Source of the DNA: Planctomycetales bacterium
GTDB lineage: Bacteria > Planctomycetota > Planctomycetia > Isosphaerales > Isosphaeraceae
DNA length: 64,000 nt
Assembly: GCA_027449865.1 (NCBI GenBank)
Contig: DAIDKV010000204.1
Coordinates: forward strand, 1-64,000
Direction of reading: 5' to 3'
In this document: piece after piece, positions 46,846 to 56,583 of the stretch
Position numbering within the stretch: position 1 is the first letter of the stretch
Layout of the letters: each line of letters begins with the position of its first letter
Made by a program: the position numbers and the translations under genes
The notes under the pieces: generated by a model
What the model saw: the letters and a program-made list of their open reading frames with translations, nothing else
Told to the model about the DNA's origin: nothing
The model's database searches: none

Positions 46846-47348
46846 GGAGACTCTTCTTTGCACCAGGTGAGCAGGGGCGGCGATGAGGTGACGAGAGGAA
46901 GGCCCGGTGAGTCGAGCGAGTCCCGCATCAAGACGATCGCCGCGAGGACCGTAACGTTCGGGGGCGGCTCGGGCGGAGCGCACGATGAAACCTGTTTCTC
47001 ACATTAAGTTCGGCCACTCTAGATGATGGGAACATCCTTGTCAAGCACCCGAAGACCCAACTCGATCGCATCTCAAAGAGATCCGCCCTCCAGGGACGTA
47101 AACCTCCTTTCCGTCGCATGGAAGGTTCGATGAAGCTTCTCGTCCCCGCGACCCCGGGATGTCGTGGTCCGTCGCGATTGGGGAGACGCAGCCGATAGGT
47201 TCTCGGAGGACGGCCCGAGTGGACAAAAATCCGTGGACGGCCAGTGTTCTCCTCCTGTACGCTTGTGGTGACGATCGAGCAAATTTTTTCGGACCCGGCC
47301 GGGTTGTCCCCCCCTGCCACACGGATCCACGCCTCGGGAGATGGTCGG
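46846..47348. other. Divergent intergenic region between tex and a glycosyltransferase gene
   Basis: No gene seen. It contains the near-consensus tex promoter (47016-47044, minus strand) and must contain the start region of the rightward glycosyltransferase gene, for which no clear promoter was found. Confidence 0.5.
47016..47044 (-). promoter_or_regulatory. Probable sigma-70-type promoter of tex
   Basis: On the minus strand TTGACA (47044-47039) is followed after 17 bases by TAGAGT (47021-47016), about 170 bases before the tex start codon. Confidence 0.65.
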
Positions 47349-48365
47349 ATGTCGAGACGCGGGATCCTCGGGCGGATCGGCCATATCGCCTGGTGGCGGT
47401 ATGTGCATTGGGTCCACCCCCTGGCCGATCGATTGGGGTCGCGGTGGGGGCGTCCTTCCCGAATGATCCGATGGCCGATCCCCATGCTGGTCCCGTTCCG
47501 TCGCCGTCGGCTGGATGTGGCGCGGGGGGAGGCCCTGGGCGACCTGGTGATGTGCACGCCAGCCTTTCGCGAGCTCAAGCGGCGCAACCCGGATTGTCAT
47601 CTTACCCTGTATACCAGGCAGACAGCCGTCGCCGGGACCTGCCCTTATGTCGACGAGATTCGGCCCACGGAGGAGGCTCCGCCCGATGCGATCTGGATGG
47701 ACTACGAAAGCGTGGTCCGGTTCAATCGCCGGCCGGATCGGCACCTCGCACAGATTATGGGGGATTCGCTGGGGCTCGACATCCAGGATGTCCGTCCGGC
47801 CTGTGAGATTAACCCGGTGGAGGTCTCGCGGTTCCGCGAGGCCTGGAAGGAACTACCTCGCCCCCATGTCGTGATCGTTCGCAAGGGTGGACACTACACG
47901 CCTAACAAAAACTGGCCCGACGAATACTGGGAGGAACTCATTGACCGACTTCTGGCGCGTGGCACGGTCATCGAGGTTGGCGTGATGGCCATGGAGCGTC
48001 GCCCGCGTGAGGTCCCTAACTTCGTCGATCTTTTCGGTCGGACGACCCTCCCGGGACTCATGGCGGCGATCGCCGCGGCCGACCTCCACATCGCGCCGGA
48101 TACGGGGACGGTGCATCTCGCCGCCGCGGCCGATGTCCCCTCGGTGGTCATCTACGGAGGATTCCTGCACCCGGCCTCCACCGAATATCCCGGTAATATC
48201 AGCCTCTACTCTCCCGTCGAATGTGCTCCGTGCTGGCTCACGACGCCTTGCCCACACGGCAAGAAGTGTCTGCACCAGATCACACCAGACCAGGTCGAGG
48301 CCGCCGTCTCCGAGATCACATCGCGGGTCGGCGGTCAGAAAACCTCGATCACCTCGGCCGGCTGA
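47349..48365 (+). CDS. Glycosyltransferase family 9 (heptosyltransferase-like)
   Basis: A 338-residue GT-B-fold protein. Family marks include GEALGDLVMCTPAFRELKRR (N-terminal domain) and, in the sugar-nucleotide-binding half, ADLHIAPDTGTVHLAAAADV. Members add heptose or related sugars to the lipopolysaccharide core at the inner face of the cytoplasmic membrane. The C-terminal part has cysteines in ECAPCWLTTPCPHGKKCLHQI, a pattern seen in many GT9 proteins. ATG at 47349 has GGGAG ten bases upstream. It stands apart from a second GT9 gene 6.6 kb downstream. Confidence 0.85.
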   Translation: MSRRGILGRIGHIAWWRYVHWVHPLADRLGSRWGRPSRMIRWPIPMLVPFRRRRLDVARGEALGDLVMCTPAFRELKRRNPDCHLTLYTRQTAVAGTCPYVDEIRPTEEAPPDAIWMDYESVVRFNRRPDRHLAQIMGDSLGLDIQDVRPACEINPVEVSRFREAWKELPRPHVVIVRKGGHYTPNKNWPDEYWEELIDRLLARGTVIEVGVMAMERRPREVPNFVDLFGRTTLPGLMAAIAAADLHIAPDTGTVHLAAAADVPSVVIYGGFLHPASTEYPGNISLYSPVECAPCWLTTPCPHGKKCLHQITPDQVEAAVSEITSRVGGQKTSITSAG

Positions 48366-48382
48366 GTCCGCTCTCCGATCGA

Positions 48383-51300
48383 TCAGGCTCCCGAGAGAGG
48401 TACTTGCGGAACTCCGGTCCCGATCACGTCGGCATTGGCGTCGGTCTCGGAATCGGTCGCGAGACCTGGTTCCGAATCGGAAGGCCCGGTCTCCGACGTC
48501 GTCGTGTAACCTCCGAGGTTCCAGACCAGCTCGCAATTATGCTGAACGTCGAGCATGGTTAAACTCTGGACGGCGCGGAGAACCAGGATCTGGTCGCTCC
48601 AAAGATCGGTGCGCAGAAGAACGTCGCGGAGCCGGACGCGGACAGTCTCCCAGGGGTCGGCCCCGCCCTGGCCGAGAACGACTCGAATCCATCCCTTGAC
48701 CACGCGCCGGTGTCGGCGGAGGTACAGAAAGATCCGTCGCCGCTGAGCCTCGTTATACCTGGGGAAGCATGGGAGATCGAAGAGTCCGGAGGGTTTCCGT
48801 CGGATGCGGTGGACCGGGTGCCAGAGGGTCCGAAGGTTGACGACCGGCTCGGGCAACTGCGTTGGGAGCCGCCCTGGATCGTTCGACGGGTCAACCGCAT
48901 GCTCCATCACCCGGGTGAGTCCCTCGATCGAGAGAGCGAGGGTGGCGATGTCGTCGTGATCGAGCACACAGGCTGCGACGGCCGCGCGGAGTGCCTCACC
49001 TCCTCGATTGGCGAGGTAAGGGATCTGATCCGCGAGGTAGCCCGGCAGTTCGTCGAAGCTCCAGCCGAACCGGCGGAGCCATCGGCCGACCCATTCCAGC
49101 CGGGCCTGGTGTCGATGCCGGAGCTGCTCGGCGATGATTCGGTCTCGCCGCGTCGCCCCGATGTAGTCAAGGTCGGCTTCCATCGTCGTCTCGACGGTGA
49201 CCTCGGAAGGGGCCGTCGGTAGTGCGAGACCCAGGTATTCCACGTCGAACTGGGCCCGGAGCCAGAGCGAGCCCATGAAGACAGGCTTGCGCATCCGGTG
49301 AATTTTCCGGAGGGCGGCCCAGTAGGTATCGGGCGGGATGGTCCGATCTCGGTCGACTCGGGGGTGGAGGATCTCGTCGACCACGCCGTAGATCGCCCGG
49401 AACGCCATCATCAGGCCCCGGACGGCGGCGCCGATGATCCGGAATGGCAGGAGGACGACCCGACCGCCGGCGAAGTAGGCTTCGTAAAGAGCAAACGGGT
49501 TGATCGTTCGCGAGGAGGCCGGCAGTTCGTGGAGTGGGAAGCTGCGGAACGCCCGGCGGACGTTCTGCTCGCGGTCGCGCCGGACCAGTTCGGCAACTTG
49601 CGGTCCGAACCGTTCGCGGAGCTCGGCGTCGCGATCTGGGTCGTCGGCAAGGAAGTCGACCGAGGTAAACTCGACCGTTTCCAGAAACGCCTCGGCCTCG
49701 GGGCGCCCTGCCGGCTCGACACGCCTTGGCCGGGTCCTTGCGTCATCGAAGCCGGATCCCCCGGCGATCGGAGCTGGCGGCTCGGGAAGCCAGACCTCCT
49801 TGGGCTCGATCCTCAGCCGGGCCGAGACCCAGTTCCGGAATGCGTCCCGGTCCGGTGCTGGCGAGCAAGCGAGTCGGTCGATCGGAATGGCGTTCCGGTT
49901 GTAATCGAGGATCAGGATCGCCGTTTCCTGCACGAGGAGTCGGGTGATGTAGTTAAACCAGAGGTAGGGCCCGCCGAAAAGGCCGCCAGCCCGGTTGAGA
50001 TCGAGCCGGTCGAGCATCCGGCTCTCTCGGACCAAATGCCGAAGATGGCTCCGACGCAGGTTCGCCAGCGCCAGGTTTCCCAGAAGTTGAATCGACGCCT
50101 TGGTATCGCTTCGGTGGAAGGGGGATCCGTCGAGATAGTCCTGGTAAAGCAGCTTGACGTTCCGGAGGAACGCCATCTCGCGGTCCTCGAAGAGAAATCG
50201 GCCGCCTCGGCTCGTGGAAGAGTTATCCTCCTCGTCGGGTGCGCTCGGGACGGCAACACGGTCGTCGGACGATCGGAGCCGAAGCTCGGGATCGATCACG
50301 CGATCACGGAGGAAGACGGCGTCCTGGCGTTCCCGGCGGGTCTTGAGGTTCTTGGTGTGCGCCGCGAACTGGGCCTCAACGACGCGCTCGCAGAAGTCGG
50401 CCGACTGGTTGGCGATCTTGCGGAACCAGGCGCCGAGCGACCAGAAACCGAGACAGATCACGCCCAGGATGATGACCGGCCAGCCGAGCAGATTCTGAAC
50501 CTTGTCGATCGCCTCGCGGACTGCCGACGGAACGGGGAGTGCCTGGACCAGCAAGAACAGCACCAGGAAGGCCGAGCCGAGGTAGAGGAGGCGCTTGGCG
50601 GGAGTCCGTGTCGCGTTGACGATGGTGGCTCCCAGGCGGTCGAGGAAGACCGGTGGCGAGAGCGTCCCCTGTAAATCGGCGAGGAAGTAGGCGACGTCGA
50701 GCGCCTGCTGGATCAGGTGTCCGAGGTAGTTGGCGGCCAGGGCAACGGCCTCGGACGGGCTCTTTTCCCGGTAGACGAGCAGGTTACGGACCCCGGGAAG
50801 GCGGCGAAGGATCGGTACGTCGAACAGCCGGAGATACCGGTCGACGGCGTGGACGAACGAGGGGCCCATGCGGTCGACCAGACGCTCCGGGGTCATCTGG
50901 ATCAGTCGCTCCACCACGGCCTCGACGGGGATCTCTCGCTCCTCGACCTCGGCCTCGGCGTCGGCGGCGACCGTCGAAGGAGCAGGCAGGCGCCGGATTC
51001 TCGCGTCGAAGTCGCCGAGGAGTCGGTCGGCAAGTCTCTGCATCGGGTCGGGCACGAGCCGGTCCTCGACCAACCGACGCGCCTCGTCCAGCTCGGACCG
51101 AAGGGCGAGAAGTCGATGCCGGTCACGCGATTCGGGCCTCTGGGCGCTGGAGGGCTCGAACAGAACGATGTTCCGGTTGAGCGCCCCGGCCAGCCGACGG
51201 ACGAGACGGTCGCTGAGCCGCAGGAGGATCAGGGCGATACGGGCCAGCCGGGCGATCGGCAGAATCAGGCGGGCCGTCCGCAGAATCTGGAACATCCGGC

Positions 51301-52954
51301 CGGTGGACGCCAGCCATCCGAGCAGTCCCAGGCTGCTGGGCGCCCCGACGCCGGCCCCCATCTCGGCCAGCTCAAGCTGGTGCATCACAAATCCGAAAGG
51401 GAGCGAGGGAACGAGGTCGATCAGCAGGTGTCGGACGAGGTACGCCCCGCGCTCGGGGGCCATCGAGATCCGGACGGCGACCTCGAGCAGCAGGACCGAG
51501 CAGACGGCCAGGTCGGCCCAGGCGAAGATTTCGTGCTGGGACACCGAGAGCGGTCCGGATCGTTCCAGGAGCCATTCGACAGCGATCAGCCCGATCAGAG
51601 CGGGGATCAGGAGGAGGACCGCGTTTTCCAGCAGGGCGGCGCCCCGTGGACCGAGCATCGCGATCATCCGGAGCGTGAGTAGCTTCTCGCGCCACTCGCC
51701 TCGAACGCGGCCGGCGAGCCGATCGGCCTGTCGTGCCTGGTCGTGGATCGCCTCGGCGGCCTCGCGATCGAGCGACGCCAGATCCTTGTCGAAGTCTGGT
51801 CCAGGGACTTCGGGGCGGAGGGGCAAGATCGGGTCGGCGGCGAGCTCGCCGTTACCGTTGGCCTCTGTTTCGCGGGTTCTTGTCTGGCTCGCTGGCGCGA
51901 TCGGCTCGGCGTCGACGACGGCCCAGGCCCGACAGGATTCAGCCAGTCGCTCCAGGTCCTCGCGTGCCAGCTCCAGCCGACGGACGGCCCGGTGCGCCGG
52001 CATCTGTTCGAGGAGCGCCGTCATCTCGCCGATCTCGTCGTAGGCCGTATCAACCAGCGTCGAGCCGGGCTCGATCCGGTCGCGGGTCGGTCGACTGGCC
52101 ATCCATCGATCGGCCTCGTCGGCCAGTTCGTCGCGGCGGCCGTTCAGGTCGCGGAGCCAGTCGGCGGGGCCTGGTTCGCCGGTCATTGAGGGCGTCGGCT
52201 CGCCGTTCGACGTCCGACCGAGCGCCGCGACGTGCGATTGCAAGCGGGAGAGTCGGAAGCGATGGGTCCAGAGAGTCTCAGGAGTGGCGTCGGGCAGACG
52301 CCGGGCGACTTCGCGGCGGACCCTCCGTCCGAGGAGCGCGGCCTGCATCGCCTCGCATCGCCGGGCTGTGGTCCTTCCGGGATCGTCGCTCGGATTTCCG
52401 AGCCGTCCTCGGAGCCGTTCCAGTTCGGCATCGAGCCAGAGGCTTGGGGCGGGAGGGGGCTCGCCATCCAACCGGGCGATCACGACGCCGAGCCATTCCA
52501 GGTCCGACCGTAGCGCCTCGATCGCCATCGCCTGGTGGACCGGCTCGAACTCGAGGACCGTCCGCGCGTTCTGGGCGGCGACCCGGGCCTCGCCCAGCCA
52601 TTGCCGCGATCGCCTGGCAACCTCGCGATGTGCCGGCGTACCGGGTCGGATTGTCGCGAGATCCTCGATCGTCCGGCGCTCCAACTCGGCCAGCCGGGCG
52701 ACGACAGCACGACGAACCGGATCGACCTCCGGGTCGGAATCCAGGGCGTCGAGCCGGCGTCGGATCGAGATTCCGGCCGCCATCGAGTCGAGCCGGGCCA
52801 TCGCCACGTCGGGACTGTTCCCGTCGCCGAGCCGACGCGCCTCCTCGTACCAGGCTCTCGCATTGACCGTCGCGTCGTCCAAGAATGGTGTCCCGATCGG
52901 GGCGCCTCGGATCTCCATCGGATTGTAGAGCCCGACTGGCCCTGGTTCCAGCAT
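48383..52954 (-). CDS. Very large membrane protein with voltage-sensor-like segment
   Basis: A 1523-residue protein I cannot name. Residues 1-435 are helical and charged, cytoplasmic in appearance. About 440-590 are hydrophobic segments arranged like S1-S4 of a voltage sensor; the last, FQILRTARLILPIARLARIA, has spaced arginines (559, 562, 569, 572, 579). Two further hydrophobic segments lie roughly at 800-860. I see no potassium-channel filter (TVGYG type). The remaining 650 residues are soluble-looking with many Arg and Trp. The start is coupled to the dipeptidase gene: its ATG shares a base with that stop (TGATG). A GTG one codon earlier is possible. Function unknown. Confidence 0.75.
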   Translation of the reverse strand: MLEPGPVGLYNPMEIRGAPIGTPFLDDATVNARAWYEEARRLGDGNSPDVAMARLDSMAAGISIRRRLDALDSDPEVDPVRRAVVARLAELERRTIEDLATIRPGTPAHREVARRSRQWLGEARVAAQNARTVLEFEPVHQAMAIEALRSDLEWLGVVIARLDGEPPPAPSLWLDAELERLRGRLGNPSDDPGRTTARRCEAMQAALLGRRVRREVARRLPDATPETLWTHRFRLSRLQSHVAALGRTSNGEPTPSMTGEPGPADWLRDLNGRRDELADEADRWMASRPTRDRIEPGSTLVDTAYDEIGEMTALLEQMPAHRAVRRLELAREDLERLAESCRAWAVVDAEPIAPASQTRTRETEANGNGELAADPILPLRPEVPGPDFDKDLASLDREAAEAIHDQARQADRLAGRVRGEWREKLLTLRMIAMLGPRGAALLENAVLLLIPALIGLIAVEWLLERSGPLSVSQHEIFAWADLAVCSVLLLEVAVRISMAPERGAYLVRHLLIDLVPSLPFGFVMHQLELAEMGAGVGAPSSLGLLGWLASTGRMFQILRTARLILPIARLARIALILLRLSDRLVRRLAGALNRNIVLFEPSSAQRPESRDRHRLLALRSELDEARRLVEDRLVPDPMQRLADRLLGDFDARIRRLPAPSTVAADAEAEVEEREIPVEAVVERLIQMTPERLVDRMGPSFVHAVDRYLRLFDVPILRRLPGVRNLLVYREKSPSEAVALAANYLGHLIQQALDVAYFLADLQGTLSPPVFLDRLGATIVNATRTPAKRLLYLGSAFLVLFLLVQALPVPSAVREAIDKVQNLLGWPVIILGVICLGFWSLGAWFRKIANQSADFCERVVEAQFAAHTKNLKTRRERQDAVFLRDRVIDPELRLRSSDDRVAVPSAPDEEDNSSTSRGGRFLFEDREMAFLRNVKLLYQDYLDGSPFHRSDTKASIQLLGNLALANLRRSHLRHLVRESRMLDRLDLNRAGGLFGGPYLWFNYITRLLVQETAILILDYNRNAIPIDRLACSPAPDRDAFRNWVSARLRIEPKEVWLPEPPAPIAGGSGFDDARTRPRRVEPAGRPEAEAFLETVEFTSVDFLADDPDRDAELRERFGPQVAELVRRDREQNVRRAFRSFPLHELPASSRTINPFALYEAYFAGGRVVLLPFRIIGAAVRGLMMAFRAIYGVVDEILHPRVDRDRTIPPDTYWAALRKIHRMRKPVFMGSLWLRAQFDVEYLGLALPTAPSEVTVETTMEADLDYIGATRRDRIIAEQLRHRHQARLEWVGRWLRRFGWSFDELPGYLADQIPYLANRGGEALRAAVAACVLDHDDIATLALSIEGLTRVMEHAVDPSNDPGRLPTQLPEPVVNLRTLWHPVHRIRRKPSGLFDLPCFPRYNEAQRRRIFLYLRRHRRVVKGWIRVVLGQGGADPWETVRVRLRDVLLRTDLWSDQILVLRAVQSLTMLDVQHNCELVWNLGGYTTTSETGPSDSEPGLATDSETDANADVIGTGVPQVPLSGA

Positions 52955-54039
52955 CACCGTGGGAGATGTTCGCGGAAGAACCGGAGCCAGTTGCCATGGA
53001 AGATGGCGTCGATCTCGGATGACGGGTAGCCCCTCGCCGAGAGGATCGCGTCGAGCCGATTCAGTTCCGAGATCCGGTCGAGGCCCGCCGGAACCTGCTC
53101 GGTGCCGAAGCCGCCATCAAGGTCGCTGCCGATCGCCGCGTGTCGAGAGTTCCCCGCAAGCTGACAGATCCGGTCGATGTGGTCGGCAACGGCTTCCAGC
53201 GTCACGGACTCTCGCGAGGTTTGCCCCCGGATCCAGCCAGGGAGGAGCATCCAGGCGTCGAGCGCTGCACCGATCACGGCACCCCGGTCGATCAGCAATC
53301 GGATCTGCTCGTCGCTGAACTGTCGTCCGTCCGGCACGAGAGCCCGGCAGTTGTTGTGGCTCGCCAGGATCGGTCCGGCGAACCGATCAAGAGCCTCGAA
53401 AAAGCTTGTGTCGGAGAGGTGAGTCGCGTCGAGAATCATTCCGAGCCGGCTGAATTCCTCCAGCAGACGAACACCGTCGGGCGTGAGTGGGCCGTCGCCG
53501 CCGGTCCCGACCGCGTATCGGCTCGGCCCGTAGTGCGCGAGGTTCACCGAGCGAAGGCCGAGCTCCCACCAGATCTCGGCATGTTCGATGTCGACGATCG
53601 GATCCGCGCCCTCCATCGCGAGGATGTAACCGATCGGAGTCTTATTGGGATTCGAGGCCCAGTCGTGCCAGTGCCGGTCAAGGTCGGAGGCGGTCCGAAT
53701 CATCCGGAGGTGGCCTTCTCGCTCAAGTAACTCGTAATAGGCGAGCTGGCCCCGCGCGGTGGCTGAGGCGATCTCCTGATTGGCGAAGTCGAGAGAGGTT
53801 CGGCTCGCTCCCTCGGCCGGCGACCGGCCTGGACGGGCGCGGGCGAGCAGAGTGGCCTGGCAGGCGGCGATGGCCCCCCGCCGCATCTCGGGGAGGGTGG
53901 TCGTGGCCCGACCTCGGGAAGGGTGGTCGGTCAGCCCTCGCTCGCGCAGGTTCAGTTCGTCGAGGTCGAGCGTGATGTCCCGGCCCCACGAGAGCGCATT
54001 CCAGGAAAGGTCAAGGTGCCCGTCGAAGATCGTCCGCAT
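52954..54039 (-). CDS. Membrane dipeptidase, peptidase family M19
   Basis: A 361-residue zinc peptidase of the renal dipeptidase family, here without signal peptide. The zinc ligands are recognisable: His8-x-Asp10 in FDGHLDLSWN, the bridging Glu in LAMEGADPI, His in LDATHLSDTSF and His in LASHNNCRAL, with Asp in IGSDLDGGFG. Substrates are dipeptides, in some members those with D-residues from peptidoglycan. ATG at 54039 opens the domain and has AGGGA nine bases upstream. The stop overlaps the start of the very large membrane protein gene, so the two are co-translated. Confidence 0.9.
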   Translation of the reverse strand: MRTIFDGHLDLSWNALSWGRDITLDLDELNLRERGLTDHPSRGRATTTLPEMRRGAIAACQATLLARARPGRSPAEGASRTSLDFANQEIASATARGQLAYYELLEREGHLRMIRTASDLDRHWHDWASNPNKTPIGYILAMEGADPIVDIEHAEIWWELGLRSVNLAHYGPSRYAVGTGGDGPLTPDGVRLLEEFSRLGMILDATHLSDTSFFEALDRFAGPILASHNNCRALVPDGRQFSDEQIRLLIDRGAVIGAALDAWMLLPGWIRGQTSRESVTLEAVADHIDRICQLAGNSRHAAIGSDLDGGFGTEQVPAGLDRISELNRLDAILSARGYPSSEIDAIFHGNWLRFFREHLPR

Positions 54040-54313
54040 GGTAGTCCCTGTGGCTATCGAGAACCGATTCCGCCCCCGGAAGAGCCTACCGGATGGATTG
54101 CGGCGAGGGGAGGGCGCGGATCCGGTGATCTTGCCGAATGGGAGAAGCCTGTTGGCTCTACTGGATGGGTGGTTCGGCGAGTGCGGCGATTTCCATTCGT
54201 CTCGCACCTCGATCAATCCAGGCCGATATTTATCCACGGTAGAGAATCGATCGCGCGGGCCATCGGGGCCGTTCCGGTCGAGTTGAGCCACTCGAAGGAG
54301 CCGGGAGGTTAGG

Positions 54314-54943
54314 ATGGAATCGATGCTGGATTTGTCGAAGTTCGCCGCGACGGGGCTCACCCGGGACCCGTTCGATTTCCTCGTCGTGCCCGGGTTCCTC
54401 AAAGCCGAGACGATCGAGGCCATCCACCAGGATTACCCCAGGGTAGACCGGCCTGGAAGCTTTCCCCTGGAAAGCCAGAGCTACGGCCCCGCGTTTGCCC
54501 GGCTGATCGACGAGCTACGCGGCGAGCCCGTTCGCGAAGCCTTCGAGCAGAAGTTCGGCATCGACCTCACCGGCCGTCCCACCATGTTCACGGTCCGCGG
54601 CCGATGCGCCGAGAAGGACGGCGGCATCCACACCGATTCGGTCACCAAAATTATCACCGTCTTGCTCTACATGAACCCGAAGTGGGAGGAATCCGGCGGA
54701 CAGCTCCGGCTCCTGCGTTCCAGGACCGATCTCGACAACTACATCCTGGAAGTTCCACCCGAGGAAGGAACGCTCCTCTGCTTTCGGCGAAGCGAGAACT
54801 CCTGGCACGGCCACAAGCCGTTCGTCGGTCCGCGCCGGGTTATCCAGATGAACTGGGTGACCAGCCGGAAGGTCCTCAACTACGAGAACCGCCGGCATCG
54901 GATCTCGGCTGCTCTCAAAAAGATCTGGCTGCGGGCAAGTTGA
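54314..54943 (+). CDS. 2-oxoglutarate/Fe(II)-dependent oxygenase
   Basis: A 209-residue protein of the 2OG-Fe(II) oxygenase superfamily (prolyl-hydroxylase-like group). The iron ligands are His106 and Asp108 in GGIHTDSVTK and a distal histidine in SENSWHGHKPF (165 or 167), followed by Arg174/175 which would bind 2-oxoglutarate. The region LLYMNPKWEESGGQLRLL is typical. It starts 16 bases before a glycosyltransferase gene and may hydroxylate a sugar or protein in the same pathway. ATG at 54314 has GGAGG five bases before it. Confidence 0.85.
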   Translation: MESMLDLSKFAATGLTRDPFDFLVVPGFLKAETIEAIHQDYPRVDRPGSFPLESQSYGPAFARLIDELRGEPVREAFEQKFGIDLTGRPTMFTVRGRCAEKDGGIHTDSVTKIITVLLYMNPKWEESGGQLRLLRSRTDLDNYILEVPPEEGTLLCFRRSENSWHGHKPFVGPRRVIQMNWVTSRKVLNYENRRHRISAALKKIWLRAS

Positions 54944-54958
54944 GGTAAAGATCCGACG

Positions 54959-56089
54959 ATGGACGTCCTCCGCAACCGAGACTTCCAGCGAATTCTGCTG
55001 ATCAAGCCATCGGCCCTGGGTGACGTGGTCCACACGCTCCCGGTCCTCGCCAAACTTCGCGCCCGGTATCCCCGGGCGCGGATCGACTGGCTGATCACTC
55101 CCGAGAATGCCGACCTTGTCCGCCATCATCCCGCACTCTCGAACGTGGTGTTGTTCCCGCGCCGGCAACTTGGTCGATTCGGACGCGACTGGAGAGCGAC
55201 CCTGGGCCCGGCCCGTCTGCTCGCGGACCTCCGCCGCCCTCGTTACGAGCTGGTGATCGACCTCCACGGACAGTTCCGATCGGCCGTTCTTGCGGTTGCC
55301 ACCGGCGCCCGGATCCGCATGGGCTTCGACCGGCCGGTCCGCGCCGAATACCGGCGATCCAGTGAGGTCCCGGGTCATCACGGATGGTCCGGCGCCCGCG
55401 AGGGCGCCTGGCTTGCCTACACCCATCGGATTCCGATTCCGACCCTCGACATCCACGCCGTCGACCGCTACCTCTGGGTGGCCCCGATGCTTGGTCTGGA
55501 CGAGAATCCGCCCGAGCTGGGTATCCACCAGCCGGCCGAGGAATCCTCCCGGATCGCCGAGCTTCTGGAGTCAAGCGGACTCGGCGGTCGGTCGATCGCC
55601 GTGCTGGTACCGGGAACGATCTGGGAGACAAAGCACTGGCATGTCGAGGGCTTTGCCGAGGCTGGCCGGCACCTCTCGGAAATGGGATACGGAGTCGTAC
55701 TGGCCGGAACCACGCGTGACCTGCCGAGGAGCCGGGCCATCGCCTCAGCTTGCCCGGGCGCCGTGGATTTCTGCGGACGAACCTCGGTCGGCGGACTCGT
55801 CGAGCTCATTCGCCAGGCCTCGATCTGCGTGACCAATGACTCGGGCTCGATGCACGTTGCGGTTGCGGTCGGCACGCCGGTTGTCAGCGTCTTCGGCCCG
55901 ACCAATCCCGTCTGGATTGGGCCGTACCAGCGACCCCATGCCGTTGTTCGTGTGGATCTGGGGTGTTCGCCCTGCAATCTCCGGCGCCTCCGGCAGTGCC
56001 CTCACGACCACCGTTGCATCCGTGGCATTTCCGGGCAAATGGTTATCGACCGGATTGATCTCGCGCTTTCTCCGCGTGGAAGCGTCTGA
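54959..56089 (+). CDS. Glycosyltransferase family 9 (lipopolysaccharide heptosyltransferase-like)
   Basis: A 376-residue GT-B enzyme. ILLIKPSALGDVVHTLPVLA is the classical N-terminal motif of heptosyltransferases; SICVTNDSGSMHVAVAVGTPV and VVSVFGPTNPVWIGPY match the donor-binding half. It would transfer ADP-heptose or a similar donor in outer-membrane glycolipid synthesis. It follows the 2OG oxygenase gene by 15 bases, so both are likely one operon. It converges with nikR, leaving 8 bases between the stops. Confidence 0.9.
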   Translation: MDVLRNRDFQRILLIKPSALGDVVHTLPVLAKLRARYPRARIDWLITPENADLVRHHPALSNVVLFPRRQLGRFGRDWRATLGPARLLADLRRPRYELVIDLHGQFRSAVLAVATGARIRMGFDRPVRAEYRRSSEVPGHHGWSGAREGAWLAYTHRIPIPTLDIHAVDRYLWVAPMLGLDENPPELGIHQPAEESSRIAELLESSGLGGRSIAVLVPGTIWETKHWHVEGFAEAGRHLSEMGYGVVLAGTTRDLPRSRAIASACPGAVDFCGRTSVGGLVELIRQASICVTNDSGSMHVAVAVGTPVVSVFGPTNPVWIGPYQRPHAVVRVDLGCSPCNLRRLRQCPHDHRCIRGISGQMVIDRIDLALSPRGSV

Positions 56090-56097
56090 GTCTACCG

Positions 56098-56583
56098 CTA
56101 GGATTCCTGCCGATGCGGATGGTCGTGGTCGTTCGGGTGGGTATGTCCCGTCTCCCCCTCGGATCCTGGCACGGGCCTCGCGGGAGTCAGGACCAACCGG
56201 CCGGTCTCCACGCCCTTCGTCCCGATGAGATCGTCGGCCAGCGTTCGGATTTGCCGCGCCGGTCCACGCAAGAGGATGACTTCGAGGCACCGATGGGCGT
56301 CGAGGTGAACATGGGTCGTCGTCACGACCCGATCGAGATGGTGATGTTGCAGATCCGTTAGCCGACGAGCGATCCGACTCACGTGATGGTCGTAAATCAA
56401 CGTGACTACTCCCATCGCCTCGCTCTCATCGTCGGAGACGACCTCCTCGATCAGCGCTCCTCGCATCAGTCCGCGGACGGCCTCACTCCGGTTCGGGTAG
56501 CGATGCTGGGCGCGGAACTGGTCGAACTTCCGGAGCAGCTCGCCCCCAATCGCGACGCTAAACCGGACCAGAGGCTCTTTCAC
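56098..56583 (-). CDS. nikR: Nickel-responsive regulator NikR
   Basis: A 161-residue transcription factor: ribbon-helix-helix DNA-binding domain (1 to about 48, VRFSVAIGGELLRKFD) and ACT-like nickel-binding domain. The nickel ligands have exactly the Escherichia coli spacing: His80, His91, His93 and Cys99. A His-rich tail (HTHPNDHDHPHRQ) extends the C-terminus. GTG at 56583 is the start, with GGGAGG six bases before it. NikR usually represses nickel uptake genes when nickel is sufficient; no such transporter lies in this window, so its targets are elsewhere. Confidence 0.93.
   Translation of the reverse strand: MKEPLVRFSVAIGGELLRKFDQFRAQHRYPNRSEAVRGLMRGALIEEVVSDDESEAMGVVTLIYDHHVSRIARRLTDLQHHHLDRVVTTTHVHLDAHRCLEVILLRGPARQIRTLADDLIGTKGVETGRLVLTPARPVPGSEGETGHTHPNDHDHPHRQES

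Noticed and set aside
48383-52954. Calling the giant membrane protein a potassium channel
   Set aside because: The S4-like segment is suggestive, but no selectivity filter is present.
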